From positions 1-33,597 of the forward strand of contig JACRLQ010000044.1 of the NCBI GenBank assembly GCA_016215155.1: 33,597 bases of DNA. The letters run 5' to 3'. The DNA comes from Nitrospirota bacterium. GTDB taxonomy: Bacteria; Nitrospirota; Thermodesulfovibrionia; Thermodesulfovibrionales; UBA6898. The notes under the pieces are model-generated. The model made no database searches. It was not told where the DNA came from and saw nothing but the letters and a program-made list of their open reading frames with translations. Positions 8,338 through 18,202 of this stretch are shown here, one piece after another. Both the position numbers and the translations under genes were made by a program. Numbering within the stretch: position 1 is the first letter of the stretch; each line of letters starts with the position of its first letter.

Positions 8338-11300
8338 TCATTTGAACTCGAACCTGAACTGTACGTCACCGCCCATTATACCGCGCTCATCCCTTACCCC
8401 TACCAGAGAAACATTTTTATTAATGAAATACTCGAGTTTGATGATCTGTTCTTCCGCCGATCCGACCGCGGAGGCGTAAGTGACGAACATCTTCTCACCC
8501 AGAAGCCTCTTCGAAACAGTGACCCGCGGCTCGACGGCGCCCGTGGTCCTCGACAGATGGGGGTCAACCTGGAACCTGTCCAGACCTGTTATCGATTTAA
8601 GCCTCTCCTCCACGACGTCCTGCAATTTACCGGTTACGAAGGCGGTCGCCTCACCCGCGCCGACCCCGCCTTCGAGACCTTTTAACTGCCCGCCGGTCTG
8701 TCCCAGCGTAAGGAGCGCCAGAATGTCCATCTCTTTGAGTACAGGATCGGAGGAGAGCGACATATTAAACTGGTTCAGCCTCCCCTCAAGGTTCATCTTG
8801 ATCTTGTAGCCTTTGACTACGGTCTCGGCGGCTATCTGGATGATCGGATTGATCCGGTTAGGGTCCGAAAAATCCGAGCTGGCGTGCAGTATACGGAACT
8901 CATTGTTCCTGAAATATACCGTGCCTTCCTTCGACTCTATCCTGCCGTAAAGCACCGGACGAAAGATGTTACCGCGCAGCAGGAGGTCAGCGGTGACCTC
9001 CGCCCTCGCCACGTTATTGTCGATACTGATATTTTCCCTGCCGACGATCCTGAGATTCAGCGCGGCCTTCTCAAGGCCCGAGATTTCGGACTTAATCTTC
9101 TCGACCTTTTTGGTCTTAAGGAGCCAGCTTTTCCATTCGATCCGTTGTTTGTACCGCGCCCGGTTTATCTTAATGTCACCGGAAATGATCTGATCGCTCA
9201 GAGACCCTTTATAGAGCACCTCGCCGTCGAAATTAACATTGATGTCACTCGACGGGGTCGCGGAGATATTTTTCATCGCCGCCTCCACATAAAAACGGTT
9301 TATGGCGAATTTCTTCAGGTAAAGGACCCCGGAGAGATCGACCGTCCCGCCTCCTAAACTGCCTGTCAGTTTTTCGAGTGTGACCCTGTCGTTTTCGAGC
9401 GACAGATACCCGTTCAGGGAACTGATCCTGTAGGGATATTCCTTCAGACTAAAGCCCCCGTTTGTAACGTTTACCCCGCCGTTTATCATCGGCCTTTCCC
9501 AGTCACCCGTTATATTAAGACTAAACTCAGCGTCCCCTTTAAGGCTGCCGATTTTGCTCGACAGGCTCTTAAACGGGGACAGCGAAGAAGTCCCCTCGAT
9601 GACAATCCCGTATTTCCGTCCTATGTCCAGTCTGCCGTCCATCCGTAAGGACGTACTGCCGCTCCTCATCACGATCCTCTCGAACCTGAGGTCCCCGTTG
9701 TGAAGGTCGAGTTTTATCTCACTTTCATTCGTGAAGCTGTAGCCGTACATGGAAAGGTTCAGCTGCTTCATGACGGCCGAGGCGGACATATTTTTCCTGT
9801 CGCCGCGCATCATCAGGGTCCCGTTCATGCTTAATATAAGGTCCTCGGGAACGTCCTTGAGAAATGCGCTTATCAGCTGGTCATATCTTCCGGACTGTAT
9901 ATTCACATCGGCTTCCCAAGGGACCTCTTTTTCGAGTCTTCCCCTCGCAACAACAGTGATCCTGTTGTTCATCAGAGAGGCCCTGGCGGAAAAAGCCCTG
10001 TCTTTGAGTTCCGCGCTTACCGTGCCGCCGCCGACAGGCTTGTCCCTGAACCTCCCCTCTATCATGTCCGCCTTAAGGACAAAAGAGTGCCTGTCGATCG
10101 TCCCCCCCCCGCTTACCCTGGCGTTGAATACCGCGTCGCCCTTGATCTCCCTGCCGAGCAGGTCGCTGAGATAAATCTTCTCCGAGGCGGCCTTGAGGGA
10201 CATTTTTCCATCCTGATCCATATCGGCATCGACCGTTATGACCGATTTCCCTCTGTGCACCCGGGCGTCGGATATGTACAGCATTGAATCCTTGTAAGTC
10301 CAGCCCAATGAGGCCTTATCAAAAGGCAGACCGTAAAGCGTCCCCTTATCTATGACCGCCCTGCCCCTCACATCGGGTTTGAGCTGACGGCCCCGGATCT
10401 CGAAATCCGTCCTAAAAAGGCCCTTGCCCTCGAAGTCGTCGTAAAATAACCTCGCGAAATTTCCAAGGTCCGCGTTCCTGACGCTCCCATTTAAATCGTA
10501 CTCAGGGTCGCCAAGTTCGAAGAGCTCCTTTGCGTTCCTGAAAAAAATCGTGCCGTTCATGGTATACGAATCGCCGGCGCCGGCGGCGGACATGTCCTTT
10601 ACGACCAGATTGCTCATCCTGTATCTTATTTCAGCGGAAAGGGTGTCCGCGGCGTACTGCCTGAGCCTGGGCTTATCGACCCTTACCTTTCCGCTTACGA
10701 CCGGGTCTCCGAACGGTCCGGCGATCTTGCCCTCAAATATTCCCGTTCCAAAAAAATCGGTGTAGTAGGGTGAGCTCAAATCCCGTATGTCCCGCGTTTT
10801 AAAGACCCCGTCCATTTCAAGGTATTTTTTTTCGAGGTCAGCCGTGCCGTTCATTATCGCGTCCGACAACCCTGTATTGAGTTTCAGGCCGGAAAGAGTC
10901 ACCAACTGTCCCTTCATGCTGTAGCCGCCGGAAACCTCGCTTATGCGGCCCAGGACATTATTGCCCGTGGCCGAGCTTTTATACTGAAAGGTCCCCTCGG
11001 GGTTGAAGGAAGACCCAGCCTGGATCAGGGTTCCCCAGACCCTGCCGGACTGGACCCCGGGGTCCCAGCCTATGAGTTTAAACAGAGGACCGCTTTCCAC
11101 ATCCGAAAATTCTATATTCAACGTGTAATAGTCCACGACCGGAAGAGAGATCGACGCGTTCACTTTTGCGCTTCCTTTATAAAACCTTCCAGCGCCGTCG
11201 CTGAACGTCATCTTCCCGTTGGAATACGATACATTGGCCTTCAATGAGTCAACGTCAACATCAAACAGGTTCCCTGTCCTGAGTTCCGCCGTCCCCTTAC

Positions 11301-12267
11301 CCGTCAGATTATCGATCGGCCCTTTCACGGTACCCTCCGCCTCCAGAAACCCCTCTACCCTTTCTTTGACCTCAATAAGCTCCATGAGCGTCTGGATATG
11401 GAAGCTGCCCTTCAGCTTAAGGTCGAGATGCGCCTTCTTCCGGGCGTACGTGATCATTCCGCTGACGGAGAGGGAACCCTCGCCGTCTCTCCGGAGATTG
11501 AACATCTTTTTGAGCGTGCCGAACAACAGGGACAGATCAAGCTTGAAGCGCGCGCTTTCCCCTCCGAATTCTCCGGAACTCTCGATCCGTGATCCCGACG
11601 ACTCGACGGTCAGTCTTTTTATCTCCACTGCCCCATCCCTGATCAGCATCGCGACAGCGACGTCAAGCGACGCCTCGGGCAGTCCTTCCTTTTTGATCGT
11701 GACCTTCGGCGCCGCGGCCCTGATCTTCTGCGTGTCCCCGATGATGCCCTCTCCGTCGAACCCCCTGACGCCGACGGAAATCCCGCGTGACTCATCAGAG
11801 AGGGCTGCGCCGCCATTTTGGATTTCGACCGCAAGGACCTTCACCTTCAACGCATCAGGCCTCGTCTCGGCCAGATATTTTTCTATGTTCACGGCTATCT
11901 CATCGGCCTTATCTTTGCTTAAGATCAAATCGGGCCCTTTAATGACAAGCCGACGTATAATAAGCCGCCTGCTGAAAAGCCCCGAGATGTTCATATATGC
12001 CTTGACCCTCTCTGAGACCATCACCCTTTCCCCTTTATCATCGAAGACCTTCAGCCCCCTGGCCTCGATATAGAGAGGGAAGATATTGAGGTATATCCGC
12101 TGCGCGATCACCCTTCTCCCGAGCATAAGCTCGAGCTCGGGTAGGACCATCTTCTTGAGGGCGTTCGAAACATTAGGCCCCCTCAGAAGGAACATCGCGG
12201 TCCCGAGGATAAGCACCGGGACCAGAAGTAATGCTGCCTTTTTTATTCTTCTTTTAGAGTCGTCCAT
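8338..12267 (-). CDS. tamB: TamB-family translocation/assembly protein (DUF490)
   Basis: An inner-membrane-anchored periplasmic protein of 1309 residues. AsmA-like TamB proteins form a long beta groove bridging the two membranes, used for outer-membrane protein assembly or phospholipid transport. The start at 12267 gives MDDSKRRIKKAALLLVPVLILGTAMFLL, a basic N-terminus plus one membrane segment; an earlier ATG at 12300 lies deeper in glnD. The middle is repetitive beta-rich sequence typical of AsmA-like proteins. The C-terminal TamB domain is clear: ILALLTLGQTGGQL, then SITGLDRFQVDPH, VTVSKRLLGEKMFVTYAS, and a terminal FRFEFK. Its start overlaps glnD by 25 bases and its stop is 17 bases before the Omp85 start, so the three genes are probably co-transcribed. 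Confidence 0.93.
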   Translation of the reverse strand: MDDSKRRIKKAALLLVPVLILGTAMFLLRGPNVSNALKKMVLPELELMLGRRVIAQRIYLNIFPLYIEARGLKVFDDKGERVMVSERVKAYMNISGLFSRRLIIRRLVIKGPDLILSKDKADEIAVNIEKYLAETRPDALKVKVLAVEIQNGGAALSDESRGISVGVRGFDGEGIIGDTQKIRAAAPKVTIKKEGLPEASLDVAVAMLIRDGAVEIKRLTVESSGSRIESSGEFGGESARFKLDLSLLFGTLKKMFNLRRDGEGSLSVSGMITYARKKAHLDLKLKGSFHIQTLMELIEVKERVEGFLEAEGTVKGPIDNLTGKGTAELRTGNLFDVDVDSLKANVSYSNGKMTFSDGAGRFYKGSAKVNASISLPVVDYYTLNIEFSDVESGPLFKLIGWDPGVQSGRVWGTLIQAGSSFNPEGTFQYKSSATGNNVLGRISEVSGGYSMKGQLVTLSGLKLNTGLSDAIMNGTADLEKKYLEMDGVFKTRDIRDLSSPYYTDFFGTGIFEGKIAGPFGDPVVSGKVRVDKPRLRQYAADTLSAEIRYRMSNLVVKDMSAAGAGDSYTMNGTIFFRNAKELFELGDPEYDLNGSVRNADLGNFARLFYDDFEGKGLFRTDFEIRGRQLKPDVRGRAVIDKGTLYGLPFDKASLGWTYKDSMLYISDARVHRGKSVITVDADMDQDGKMSLKAASEKIYLSDLLGREIKGDAVFNARVSGGGTIDRHSFVLKADMIEGRFRDKPVGGGTVSAELKDRAFSARASLMNNRITVVARGRLEKEVPWEADVNIQSGRYDQLISAFLKDVPEDLILSMNGTLMMRGDRKNMSASAVMKQLNLSMYGYSFTNESEIKLDLHNGDLRFERIVMRSGSTSLRMDGRLDIGRKYGIVIEGTSSLSPFKSLSSKIGSLKGDAEFSLNITGDWERPMINGGVNVTNGGFSLKEYPYRISSLNGYLSLENDRVTLEKLTGSLGGGTVDLSGVLYLKKFAINRFYVEAAMKNISATPSSDINVNFDGEVLYKGSLSDQIISGDIKINRARYKQRIEWKSWLLKTKKVEKIKSEISGLEKAALNLRIVGRENISIDNNVARAEVTADLLLRGNIFRPVLYGRIESKEGTVYFRNNEFRILHASSDFSDPNRINPIIQIAAETVVKGYKIKMNLEGRLNQFNMSLSSDPVLKEMDILALLTLGQTGGQLKGLEGGVGAGEATAFVTGKLQDVVEERLKSITGLDRFQVDPHLSRTTGAVEPRVTVSKRLLGEKMFVTYASAVGSAEEQIIKLEYFINKNVSLVGVRDERGIMGGDVQFRFEFK

Positions 12268-14759
12268 AGTTCCGACAATACCTTCTGTCCCGAATAACAA
12301 TCAAGTTTCCTGCCGTCCGACTGCACATAGAAAATGTCCTGTGCCAGACCGGCCTCCGTGTTGATCCTTGCCGATGAAATATCGATATCGTTTTTCAGCA
12401 TGACATCCGAAATTTGATAAAGGAGCCCGAGTCTGTCAGGAGAGAAGACTTCAATAATCGTGAATTCTTCGGACGCCTCATTGTCGATTTCTACAAATAT
12501 GTCAAAAGGCGAACTGACCCTGTCATTTCTCCCTCGTATCGTGAAATGACCGTTTCCGGTCACCGCTTCACGGAGCCCCTCAGTGAGAGAGGCCGCGAGA
12601 CCTTCCCACCACACCTCCTGCCAGTTAGAAACTGAAATTTTATCAATAACAAGACCGTTTCCGCCAGTAAATATTCTGCCGTTGACTATATTTAACCCCC
12701 TGGAGGATATAAGGCCGACTATCCTGGAAAAAAGTCCAGGGGTGTCGGCTGTTGAAACTGATATGTCCACAAGTCCGTCGGACCTGCTGTCTATGCGCAC
12801 GGCGAACCCTGTCTCACGCGCCAGCCCGAAAAGCCGGAAATCATCAAGGATCTTGACTCTGGACGTAGAAAGCAGATACTTGCCGGGCATTCCACTTATG
12901 AACTCTTGAAGATCGTCCGCGTCGGCCCCACGTGAATTGCTCAGAATACCTTTTATATATTCGGTCCTGTTGAGGCCGACCCCGTTTAAATAGTCAAGGG
13001 TGTTGAGATATAGTTCCCTCAAAAGATAAGCCTTCCATGAGTTCCAGAAACCTGGATTGACGGCCGACATGTCGGCGTAGGTGATGAGATAAATCGCCTT
13101 AAGGTTCTCCTCATCGCCCACCGACTCGGCGAACCTTGTAATCACTTCGATATCCGAGGCCTCCCTTTTAAGGGCCATTTCAGACATGAGGATATGGTTT
13201 CTCACGAGAAATTCTATCCTCAGCCTTTTTTGGACATTGAAGTTGAACCTCTCCGTGATATTTTTGAGCCTTTTATAGCCCTCTTCCTCATGATGACGGC
13301 CGGCGGCCTTGCCTATGTCGTGAAGCAGGAGCGAAAGGAAAAGAATATCCGTCCGCTCGACCGTGTTCATTATATTATGGAGGTCCTCAAGATTTTTATA
13401 GCTGGTCGTCCTCAACTGCTCAAGGTTTCTTATGGCGATCAGGGTATGTTCATCGACCGTATACATATGATACGGCTCATGTACTACCAGCATTCGGAGG
13501 GCCCCGAACTCGGGGATGAACCTCCCCAGCACACCTGTTTCATGCATAATCCGGAGTGTTTCATAGACCCTTCCGCCCTTGAGGACCTCAAGAAAATGCT
13601 GCACGGACTTTTTGGAATTCCTCGTACTTTTATTGATCCTTACGAGGGTCCTCCTGATATTTTTTCCAAGGGCCTCGCTGAATCTCCTGCCGGTCTTTCC
13701 ATAGAGATAGAAGGCCTCCAGTATCCTGTCCGGGTTTTCCCGCAGAAGGCCCTGAGCGGTCGTGATGAGGCTCCCTCCGGAAATCGAAAACCCGTCATTG
13801 ATATTTTTTACCTCCATGTCCTTTCTGCCCGTTACATACGGCCTGCTGCATTTGGAAACAATTTCCGATGTGACGTCCAGGATGGTCCGGCCCTTAAGGT
13901 AGTAATAGCGCAGCATCCTCTCGGTCGCGCTGAATTTGCTTGAGTCCCTGAACCCGAGCATCTCCGCGACAGGCCGCTGGAATTCGTATGAAAGGACGTC
14001 GTTTTTCCTTCTTCCCGTGAGGTGCAGGCAGAACCGGGTGCGAAGAAGAAACTCATAGGCGTCAGAGAACCTCCTTCTGTCGGTCACGCCTATGTCTCCA
14101 AAAAATCCTGTATAAGACTCCGTCCTCACCGCGACTTTCGAGAGCCAGTACGCGGTGTGTATGTCCCTCAGACCGCCCTCGCCCTCCTTTACATGCGGCT
14201 CGAGCAGGAAGACCGAACTTCCGGAACTCAGGTGGCGCCTTCCGCTTTCCCTCAATTTTTCTCTCACGAAGTCCTTCTGCTTCCGGAAGGCGATCTCCGG
14301 ATAAATATCTTTTTTGAATTTCTCGAAAAGTCCGGCGTTACCGCATATAAACCTTGATTCAAGAAGCGATGTCCTCGTCCTTATGTCTTTGAATGCCTCG
14401 TCCAGGCAATCCTCAGGGGTCCTGACGCAATGGCTGATATCGAGTCCTGTATCCCAAAGGCTGTAAAGAATCCGCTCGATCCCTGACGTGTCATCCCTGT
14501 CACCGACAAGAAACATAATGTCAACATCGGAATAAGGGGCCATTTCCATGCGGCCGTATCCGCCGGTTGCGACAAGGGCCGGATTTTTAGCTGCCTCTCC
14601 ATGAGCGGAATTGACCGCTCCGGCGCCCTGCGCCTGATTGTTTTCGTATACCTCCCTGATCATCGAATCAATTTTTGAGGTCAACCTGCCGGTAAGGACC
14701 AGACCGTTACAGCCGTCCTTCACCCATAGGCCAAGTTCTGTCAGTGCCGCATCATTCAT
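12243..14759 (-). CDS. glnD: GlnD, bifunctional [PII] uridylyltransferase / uridylyl-removing enzyme
   Basis: A cytoplasmic nitrogen-status sensor of 838 residues that modifies PII proteins when glutamine is low and reverses this when it is high. Domains in order: nucleotidyltransferase with GGYGRMEMAPYSDVDIMF (66-83, catalytic SDVD 77-80); helical GlnD domain (about 110-330); HD domain with LLLHDIGKAAGRHHEEEG (HD near 475); and two C-terminal ACT domains (about 660-740 and 770-838, RLGLLYQISDVMLKNDIDISSARI). Length is close to E. coli GlnD (890). The ATG lies 8 bases inside the upstream permease gene, and tamB starts inside its 3' end. This envelope-gene context is unusual, and no glnB/glnK is visible. 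The activity assignment is strong by motifs; PII is the assumed substrate. Confidence 0.94.
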   Translation of the reverse strand: MNDAALTELGLWVKDGCNGLVLTGRLTSKIDSMIREVYENNQAQGAGAVNSAHGEAAKNPALVATGGYGRMEMAPYSDVDIMFLVGDRDDTSGIERILYSLWDTGLDISHCVRTPEDCLDEAFKDIRTRTSLLESRFICGNAGLFEKFKKDIYPEIAFRKQKDFVREKLRESGRRHLSSGSSVFLLEPHVKEGEGGLRDIHTAYWLSKVAVRTESYTGFFGDIGVTDRRRFSDAYEFLLRTRFCLHLTGRRKNDVLSYEFQRPVAEMLGFRDSSKFSATERMLRYYYLKGRTILDVTSEIVSKCSRPYVTGRKDMEVKNINDGFSISGGSLITTAQGLLRENPDRILEAFYLYGKTGRRFSEALGKNIRRTLVRINKSTRNSKKSVQHFLEVLKGGRVYETLRIMHETGVLGRFIPEFGALRMLVVHEPYHMYTVDEHTLIAIRNLEQLRTTSYKNLEDLHNIMNTVERTDILFLSLLLHDIGKAAGRHHEEEGYKRLKNITERFNFNVQKRLRIEFLVRNHILMSEMALKREASDIEVITRFAESVGDEENLKAIYLITYADMSAVNPGFWNSWKAYLLRELYLNTLDYLNGVGLNRTEYIKGILSNSRGADADDLQEFISGMPGKYLLSTSRVKILDDFRLFGLARETGFAVRIDSRSDGLVDISVSTADTPGLFSRIVGLISSRGLNIVNGRIFTGGNGLVIDKISVSNWQEVWWEGLAASLTEGLREAVTGNGHFTIRGRNDRVSSPFDIFVEIDNEASEEFTIIEVFSPDRLGLLYQISDVMLKNDIDISSARINTEAGLAQDIFYVQSDGRKLDCYSGQKVLSELWTTLKEE

Positions 14760-15960
14760 ATCTCAGCGCTTTGATAGGGTCATACAATGACGCCTTGCGG
14801 GCCGGATAGACCCCGAAGAAGATCCCGACCGAGGCCGAAAAAAAGAAGGCGATCAGGACTGCCCACCACGATATCTGGGAGGGCAGGAATTTCAGGAAAA
14901 AAGGGAGTCCGACGGCAACGGATACGCCCAGCGCTATTCCGACGGTCCCCCCTATAATGCTGAGCGTCATCGATTCCACGAGAAACTGGACCAGTATGTC
15001 ACGGTTTTTCGCGCCAAGGGCCTTTCGTATCCCGATCTCCCTGGTCCTTTCCCTCACGGACACCAGCATAATATTCATGATCCCGATGCCCCCTACCACA
15101 AGAGATATCCCGGCTATACCGGCAAGGACTGCGGTCATGATATTGAGGACCCTGGTCATGACCCCCAGCATCTCGTCCTGGCTCATGACGGTAAAGTCCT
15201 CCCTGCCTGCGTGGCGCCTGATCAGGATCTGCCTGATCTCCTCTATGGCCTCTTTTATTTCCTGTGAACTCCTGACCTTGATCGTAATATTGAAGAGCCT
15301 GTCGGTGTCAAACAGCTCCTGTGCCGATGGTGTAGGCATGAAAACGATGTCGTCGAAGTCTATGCCGAGTGTGACCCCTTTTTTCTCCATGACGCCGACC
15401 ACCCTGTATTTGCTGTCGCCGATACTGACCAGTTCCCCCAGGGCGCTCCTGTCGCCAAACAGGTCCTTTTTTACAGTCCTGCCCAAGATGCAGATCTTCC
15501 GCTTCGAGTCGACATCCGAGGCGCTGATAAACCTCCCCGACTCTACCGACAGGTTACGCATCTCAAAATAGGTCTCCGTCGCGCCGACGACGGAGTTGTC
15601 ACGGCTCTGGTTAAGATACTTGACCTTCGCCGACCCCAGCACGACAGGGACGGCGTCGGCGATATGCCTGGACCTTCTCTTTATAATGAGCGCGTCATCA
15701 TAGACAAGCTTTCTGATCGTGCTGGACTCGGGCGGGTGGAAACCTCCTTTTGCGGACGTCTTACCGGGAACTACAATTAGAATATTCGTGCCGAGGTTCC
15801 CCAGTTCCCTGTGTATGTATGTCCGTGCCCCTTCGCCGATAGACACGAGCATGATGACCGAGGCCACCCCGATGATTACACCCAGCATGGTAAGGAACGA
15901 CCTGATGCGGTTACTCATCAGGGAGTCCTTCGACAGGCTCAGTATCTCAACTATATCCAT
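14752..15960 (-). CDS. MacB/LolE-type ABC transporter permease (FtsX superfamily)
   Basis: A 402-residue inner-membrane protein of type VII ABC architecture. There is an N-terminal membrane helix (about 18-42, FLTMLGVIIGVASVIMLVSIGEGA), a large periplasmic domain (about 45-275), then three C-terminal helices around 280-305, 330-355 and 365-385, with the FtsX signature MLVSVRERTREIGIRKALGAKNRDI. No ATPase domain is fused; that is supplied by the next gene upstream in the operon, as in split MacB or Lol systems. The ATG lies 28 bases after the ATPase stop and its end overlaps glnD. Substrate cannot be read from sequence; neighbours suggest an envelope component (lipid, lipoprotein or peptide). 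Confidence 0.92.
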   Translation of the reverse strand: MDIVEILSLSKDSLMSNRIRSFLTMLGVIIGVASVIMLVSIGEGARTYIHRELGNLGTNILIVVPGKTSAKGGFHPPESSTIRKLVYDDALIIKRRSRHIADAVPVVLGSAKVKYLNQSRDNSVVGATETYFEMRNLSVESGRFISASDVDSKRKICILGRTVKKDLFGDRSALGELVSIGDSKYRVVGVMEKKGVTLGIDFDDIVFMPTPSAQELFDTDRLFNITIKVRSSQEIKEAIEEIRQILIRRHAGREDFTVMSQDEMLGVMTRVLNIMTAVLAGIAGISLVVGGIGIMNIMLVSVRERTREIGIRKALGAKNRDILVQFLVESMTLSIIGGTVGIALGVSVAVGLPFFLKFLPSQISWWAVLIAFFFSASVGIFFGVYPARKASLYDPIKALRYE

Positions 15961-15988
15961 AGGGACTTCTCCACGGTATATTTAAAGG

Positions 15989-16660
15989 TCATGCGCACCC
16001 GCTGAAGCAGACACCGTCTTTAATCGTGATGATCCGCCGCGCGCGCCGCGCGATGTCCATCTCGTGCGTCACCAGCAATACGGTCACCCCTTCCTTGTTG
16101 AGATTCCCGAAGATCGCCATGATCTCTTCCCCCGACCTGCTGTCGAGGTTGCCGGTAGGCTCATCGGCAAGGAGCATGACCGGGGAGGTCACGAGCGCCC
16201 TGGCTATCGCCACCCTCTGCTGCTCTCCGCCCGAGAGTTCGGACGGTTTATGGTCAGCCCTGTCTTTAAGCCCCACCCTTCCCAGCATCTCGATCGCGCG
16301 TTGCCTCCTTTCGGACGCCCTGACACCGCTATAGAGCAGCGGCAGTTCGACATTCTTCCAGGCCGGAAATCTCGGCAGCAGGTTAAAGCTCTGGAACACA
16401 AAGCCTATATATTTGTTCCTTATTTCAGCGAGCGCATTGTCCGACTGGCCCGACACATCGATGCCGTCGAGCAGATAGGCGCCCGAGGTGGGCCTGTCAA
16501 GACAGCCGATTATATGCATAAGTGTGGATTTGCCGGACCCTGAAGGCCCCATGACGGCGACAAAATCACCATTTGTCACATCGAGGCTTATACCTTTGAG
16601 CACTTCGACCGTGATCTTTGGAAGTTCATATGAACGCCTGACATCCCTGAGAGTGATCAT
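15989..16660 (-). CDS. ABC transporter ATP-binding protein, MacB/LolD type
   Basis: A 223-residue ATPase with Walker A GPSGSGKST (38-46), Q-loop in FVFQSFNLLPR, signature LSGGEQQRVAIAR, Walker B MLLADEPTGNLD, and switch His in LLVTHEMD. FNLLPR and DEPTGNLDSRSG are typical of the LolD/MacB/FtsE group that couples to FtsX-like permeases. The ATG overlaps the adaptor stop in an ATGA arrangement (16657-16660), so adaptor and ATPase are translationally coupled. Confidence 0.95.
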   Translation of the reverse strand: MITLRDVRRSYELPKITVEVLKGISLDVTNGDFVAVMGPSGSGKSTLMHIIGCLDRPTSGAYLLDGIDVSGQSDNALAEIRNKYIGFVFQSFNLLPRFPAWKNVELPLLYSGVRASERRQRAIEMLGRVGLKDRADHKPSELSGGEQQRVAIARALVTSPVMLLADEPTGNLDSRSGEEIMAIFGNLNKEGVTVLLVTHEMDIARRARRIITIKDGVCFSGCA

Positions 16661-17895
16661 TTATCCGTCTTTATGACCCTCACTCGCGCCCCCTCGGTGA
16701 GACCCGAATCATCAGGGTTAAGGATGACAATGTCCCCTTCTTCTATTCCCTCGGTAATGCTCACGTAACTCCAGTTGTATGGACCTGTTTTGACGGTTTT
16801 TTTCAGGGCCTTGCCGTTTCTTGATATAAATACCGATTTATTTTCGCTCCGTTCGATAACCGCCTGTGAAGGCACGAGGACAACATTCTTTATTGTGTCT
16901 GTAATCACCTCGACGTCCGCCGACATCCCCGGTTTGACGACGACGTCCCTGTCGAGGAGTCTCACCCTCACCTCGAAGGTCCTTGCCTCAAGTTTACCTC
17001 CAAGCACTACGGGTGAGATCATGTAGACCTCCCCCCTGAAGACCTTCCCCTGATAGGCGTCCATGGTTACATTCACCGCCTGTCCTATCCTGATCTTTGC
17101 GACGTCCGCCTCATCGATAAACGACTCTATATAAAGTGAATCCCATGACACCACCGACGCTACTAACGAACCCGTTATTACCGTCTCGCCGAGTTTCACC
17201 GGCCTTGCCGTCACATACCCCGGCATGGAAGTCCTGACGAATGAATAATCATAATTAATGCGGGAGAGTGCATATTCGCCCTCAGCCTGCCTCAGTGCCG
17301 CGCTCTGGGCCTTTATCTCCTCATCCCTGGACTTTATCATTTCCCTTGAGGCAAGAGCTGAGGTATAACCGGCCCTGGCCACCTCGACCTCCTTACGGAC
17401 CGCGTCCACGTCGATATCGGCGAGGTACCCCTTGTCCCTCAGTTCACTGAGCCTCCGGAACCTTGCCTCGGTCTCTGTAACAAAAGACCGGGCCTTCGAA
17501 ATATTGGAGTCGATCTCAGCCTTATAAGAACCGTAGGCCAGCCTGAGGGCCTCAAGTCCGGCCCTCAGGCGCTCCACGTTGGCGGCGGCAACATGCTGAC
17601 GCTGAAGCGCCTCTTCAGAATCGAATTCGGCTATAAGGGCGCCCTTTTCAACTTCAGTGCCTTCTTCAACAGGAAGCCGGATGATCCGCCCTACACGCTG
17701 GGCCGTCAGCTTCAGTTCCCGGTCGGACTTTATCGTGCCGGTGGAAGTCGCGGTCACGCCGATGACCAGGTCCTTTCTGCTGACCTGATAACCTTTGACA
17801 TCGACAGCTTTCCGCGATTTCACCGAGATAATGACAACAACGGCAATTACCAGGAGGAAAACCCAGAACCGGAGCCTCTTATAAAAATTCATTTG
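16657..17895 (-). CDS. Periplasmic adaptor (membrane fusion protein) of a tripartite ABC exporter
   Basis: A 412-residue protein with an N-terminal membrane anchor (FWVFLLVIAVVVIISV, about 8-23), a barrel-sandwich domain (GRIIRLPVEEGTEVEKGALIAEFDS), a coiled-coil hairpin (about 80-200), and the returning lipoyl half (FVRTSMPGYVTARPVKLGETVITG). A beta-barrel and membrane-proximal domain follow (DRDVVVKPGMSADVEVIT, LVPSQAVIER). This is the MacA/HlyD arrangement. ATG 17895 was preferred over GTG 17916 because it yields the anchor directly and has AAAGGA upstream. It is first in the operon; no TolC-like gene is in the window. It is probably a MacAB-type efflux or lipid export system. Confidence 0.9.
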   Translation of the reverse strand, partial: QMNFYKRLRFWVFLLVIAVVVIISVKSRKAVDVKGYQVSRKDLVIGVTATSTGTIKSDRELKLTAQRVGRIIRLPVEEGTEVEKGALIAEFDSEEALQRQHVAAANVERLRAGLEALRLAYGSYKAEIDSNISKARSFVTETEARFRRLSELRDKGYLADIDVDAVRKEVEVARAGYTSALASREMIKSRDEEIKAQSAALRQAEGEYALSRINYDYSFVRTSMPGYVTARPVKLGETVITGSLVASVVSWDSLYIESFIDEADVAKIRIGQAVNVTMDAYQGKVFRGEVYMISPVVLGGKLEARTFEVRVRLLDRDVVVKPGMSADVEVITDTIKNVVLVPSQAVIERSENKSVFISRNGKALKKTVKTGPYNWSYVSITEGIEEGDIVILNPDDSGLTEGARVRVIKTDK

Positions 17896-17999
17896 TAGGT
17901 CATGTCCTTTCAACACACTGCAATATATAGCTTTTTTATTATATCAGTTTAGGTGAGGCAAATGAGGGGAACGGGCAATTTTTGAGTGATGTTAAGAAC

Positions 18000-18013
18000 C
18001 CTGTTGTAACAGG
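18000..18013. promoter_or_regulatory. Short inverted repeat in the gap upstream of the exporter operon
   Basis: CCTGTT and AACAGG flank GT in a perfect 14-base dyad, about 105 bases upstream of the adaptor start, inside an otherwise gene-free stretch (17896-18202). It could be an operator for the minus-strand operon. Nothing else is recognised in this gap. Confidence 0.25.
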
Positions 18014-18202
18014 CACAGGTTTGTTATAAGCTGACCTATGGCGGGGATGAAGGTTAATCTGACAGTTGTGGGAAGGTCCTGAATAAAGCAAATCATTTTC
18101 ACAAGTAATTGAATAATATGACTGATAAGACAGGAAGTATTTTGCAGATTACTTTCAAACCGGTTTTGTGTAGAATATAGGCATATGCATGGAGGTTGAG
18201 AA

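Noticed and set aside
11219-12073. 284-residue open frame on the plus strand
   Set aside because: Lies wholly antisense within tamB; its serine/leucine-rich composition is typical of a shadow frame, and it has no domain pattern.
13194-13943. 249-residue open frame on the plus strand
   Set aside because: Antisense to glnD, which has clear motifs throughout this interval.
18142-18176. Promoter for the UPF0175 gene (TTGCAG ... TAGAAT)
   Set aside because: The spacing between the two elements is 23 bases, too long; TAGAAT alone is not enough.
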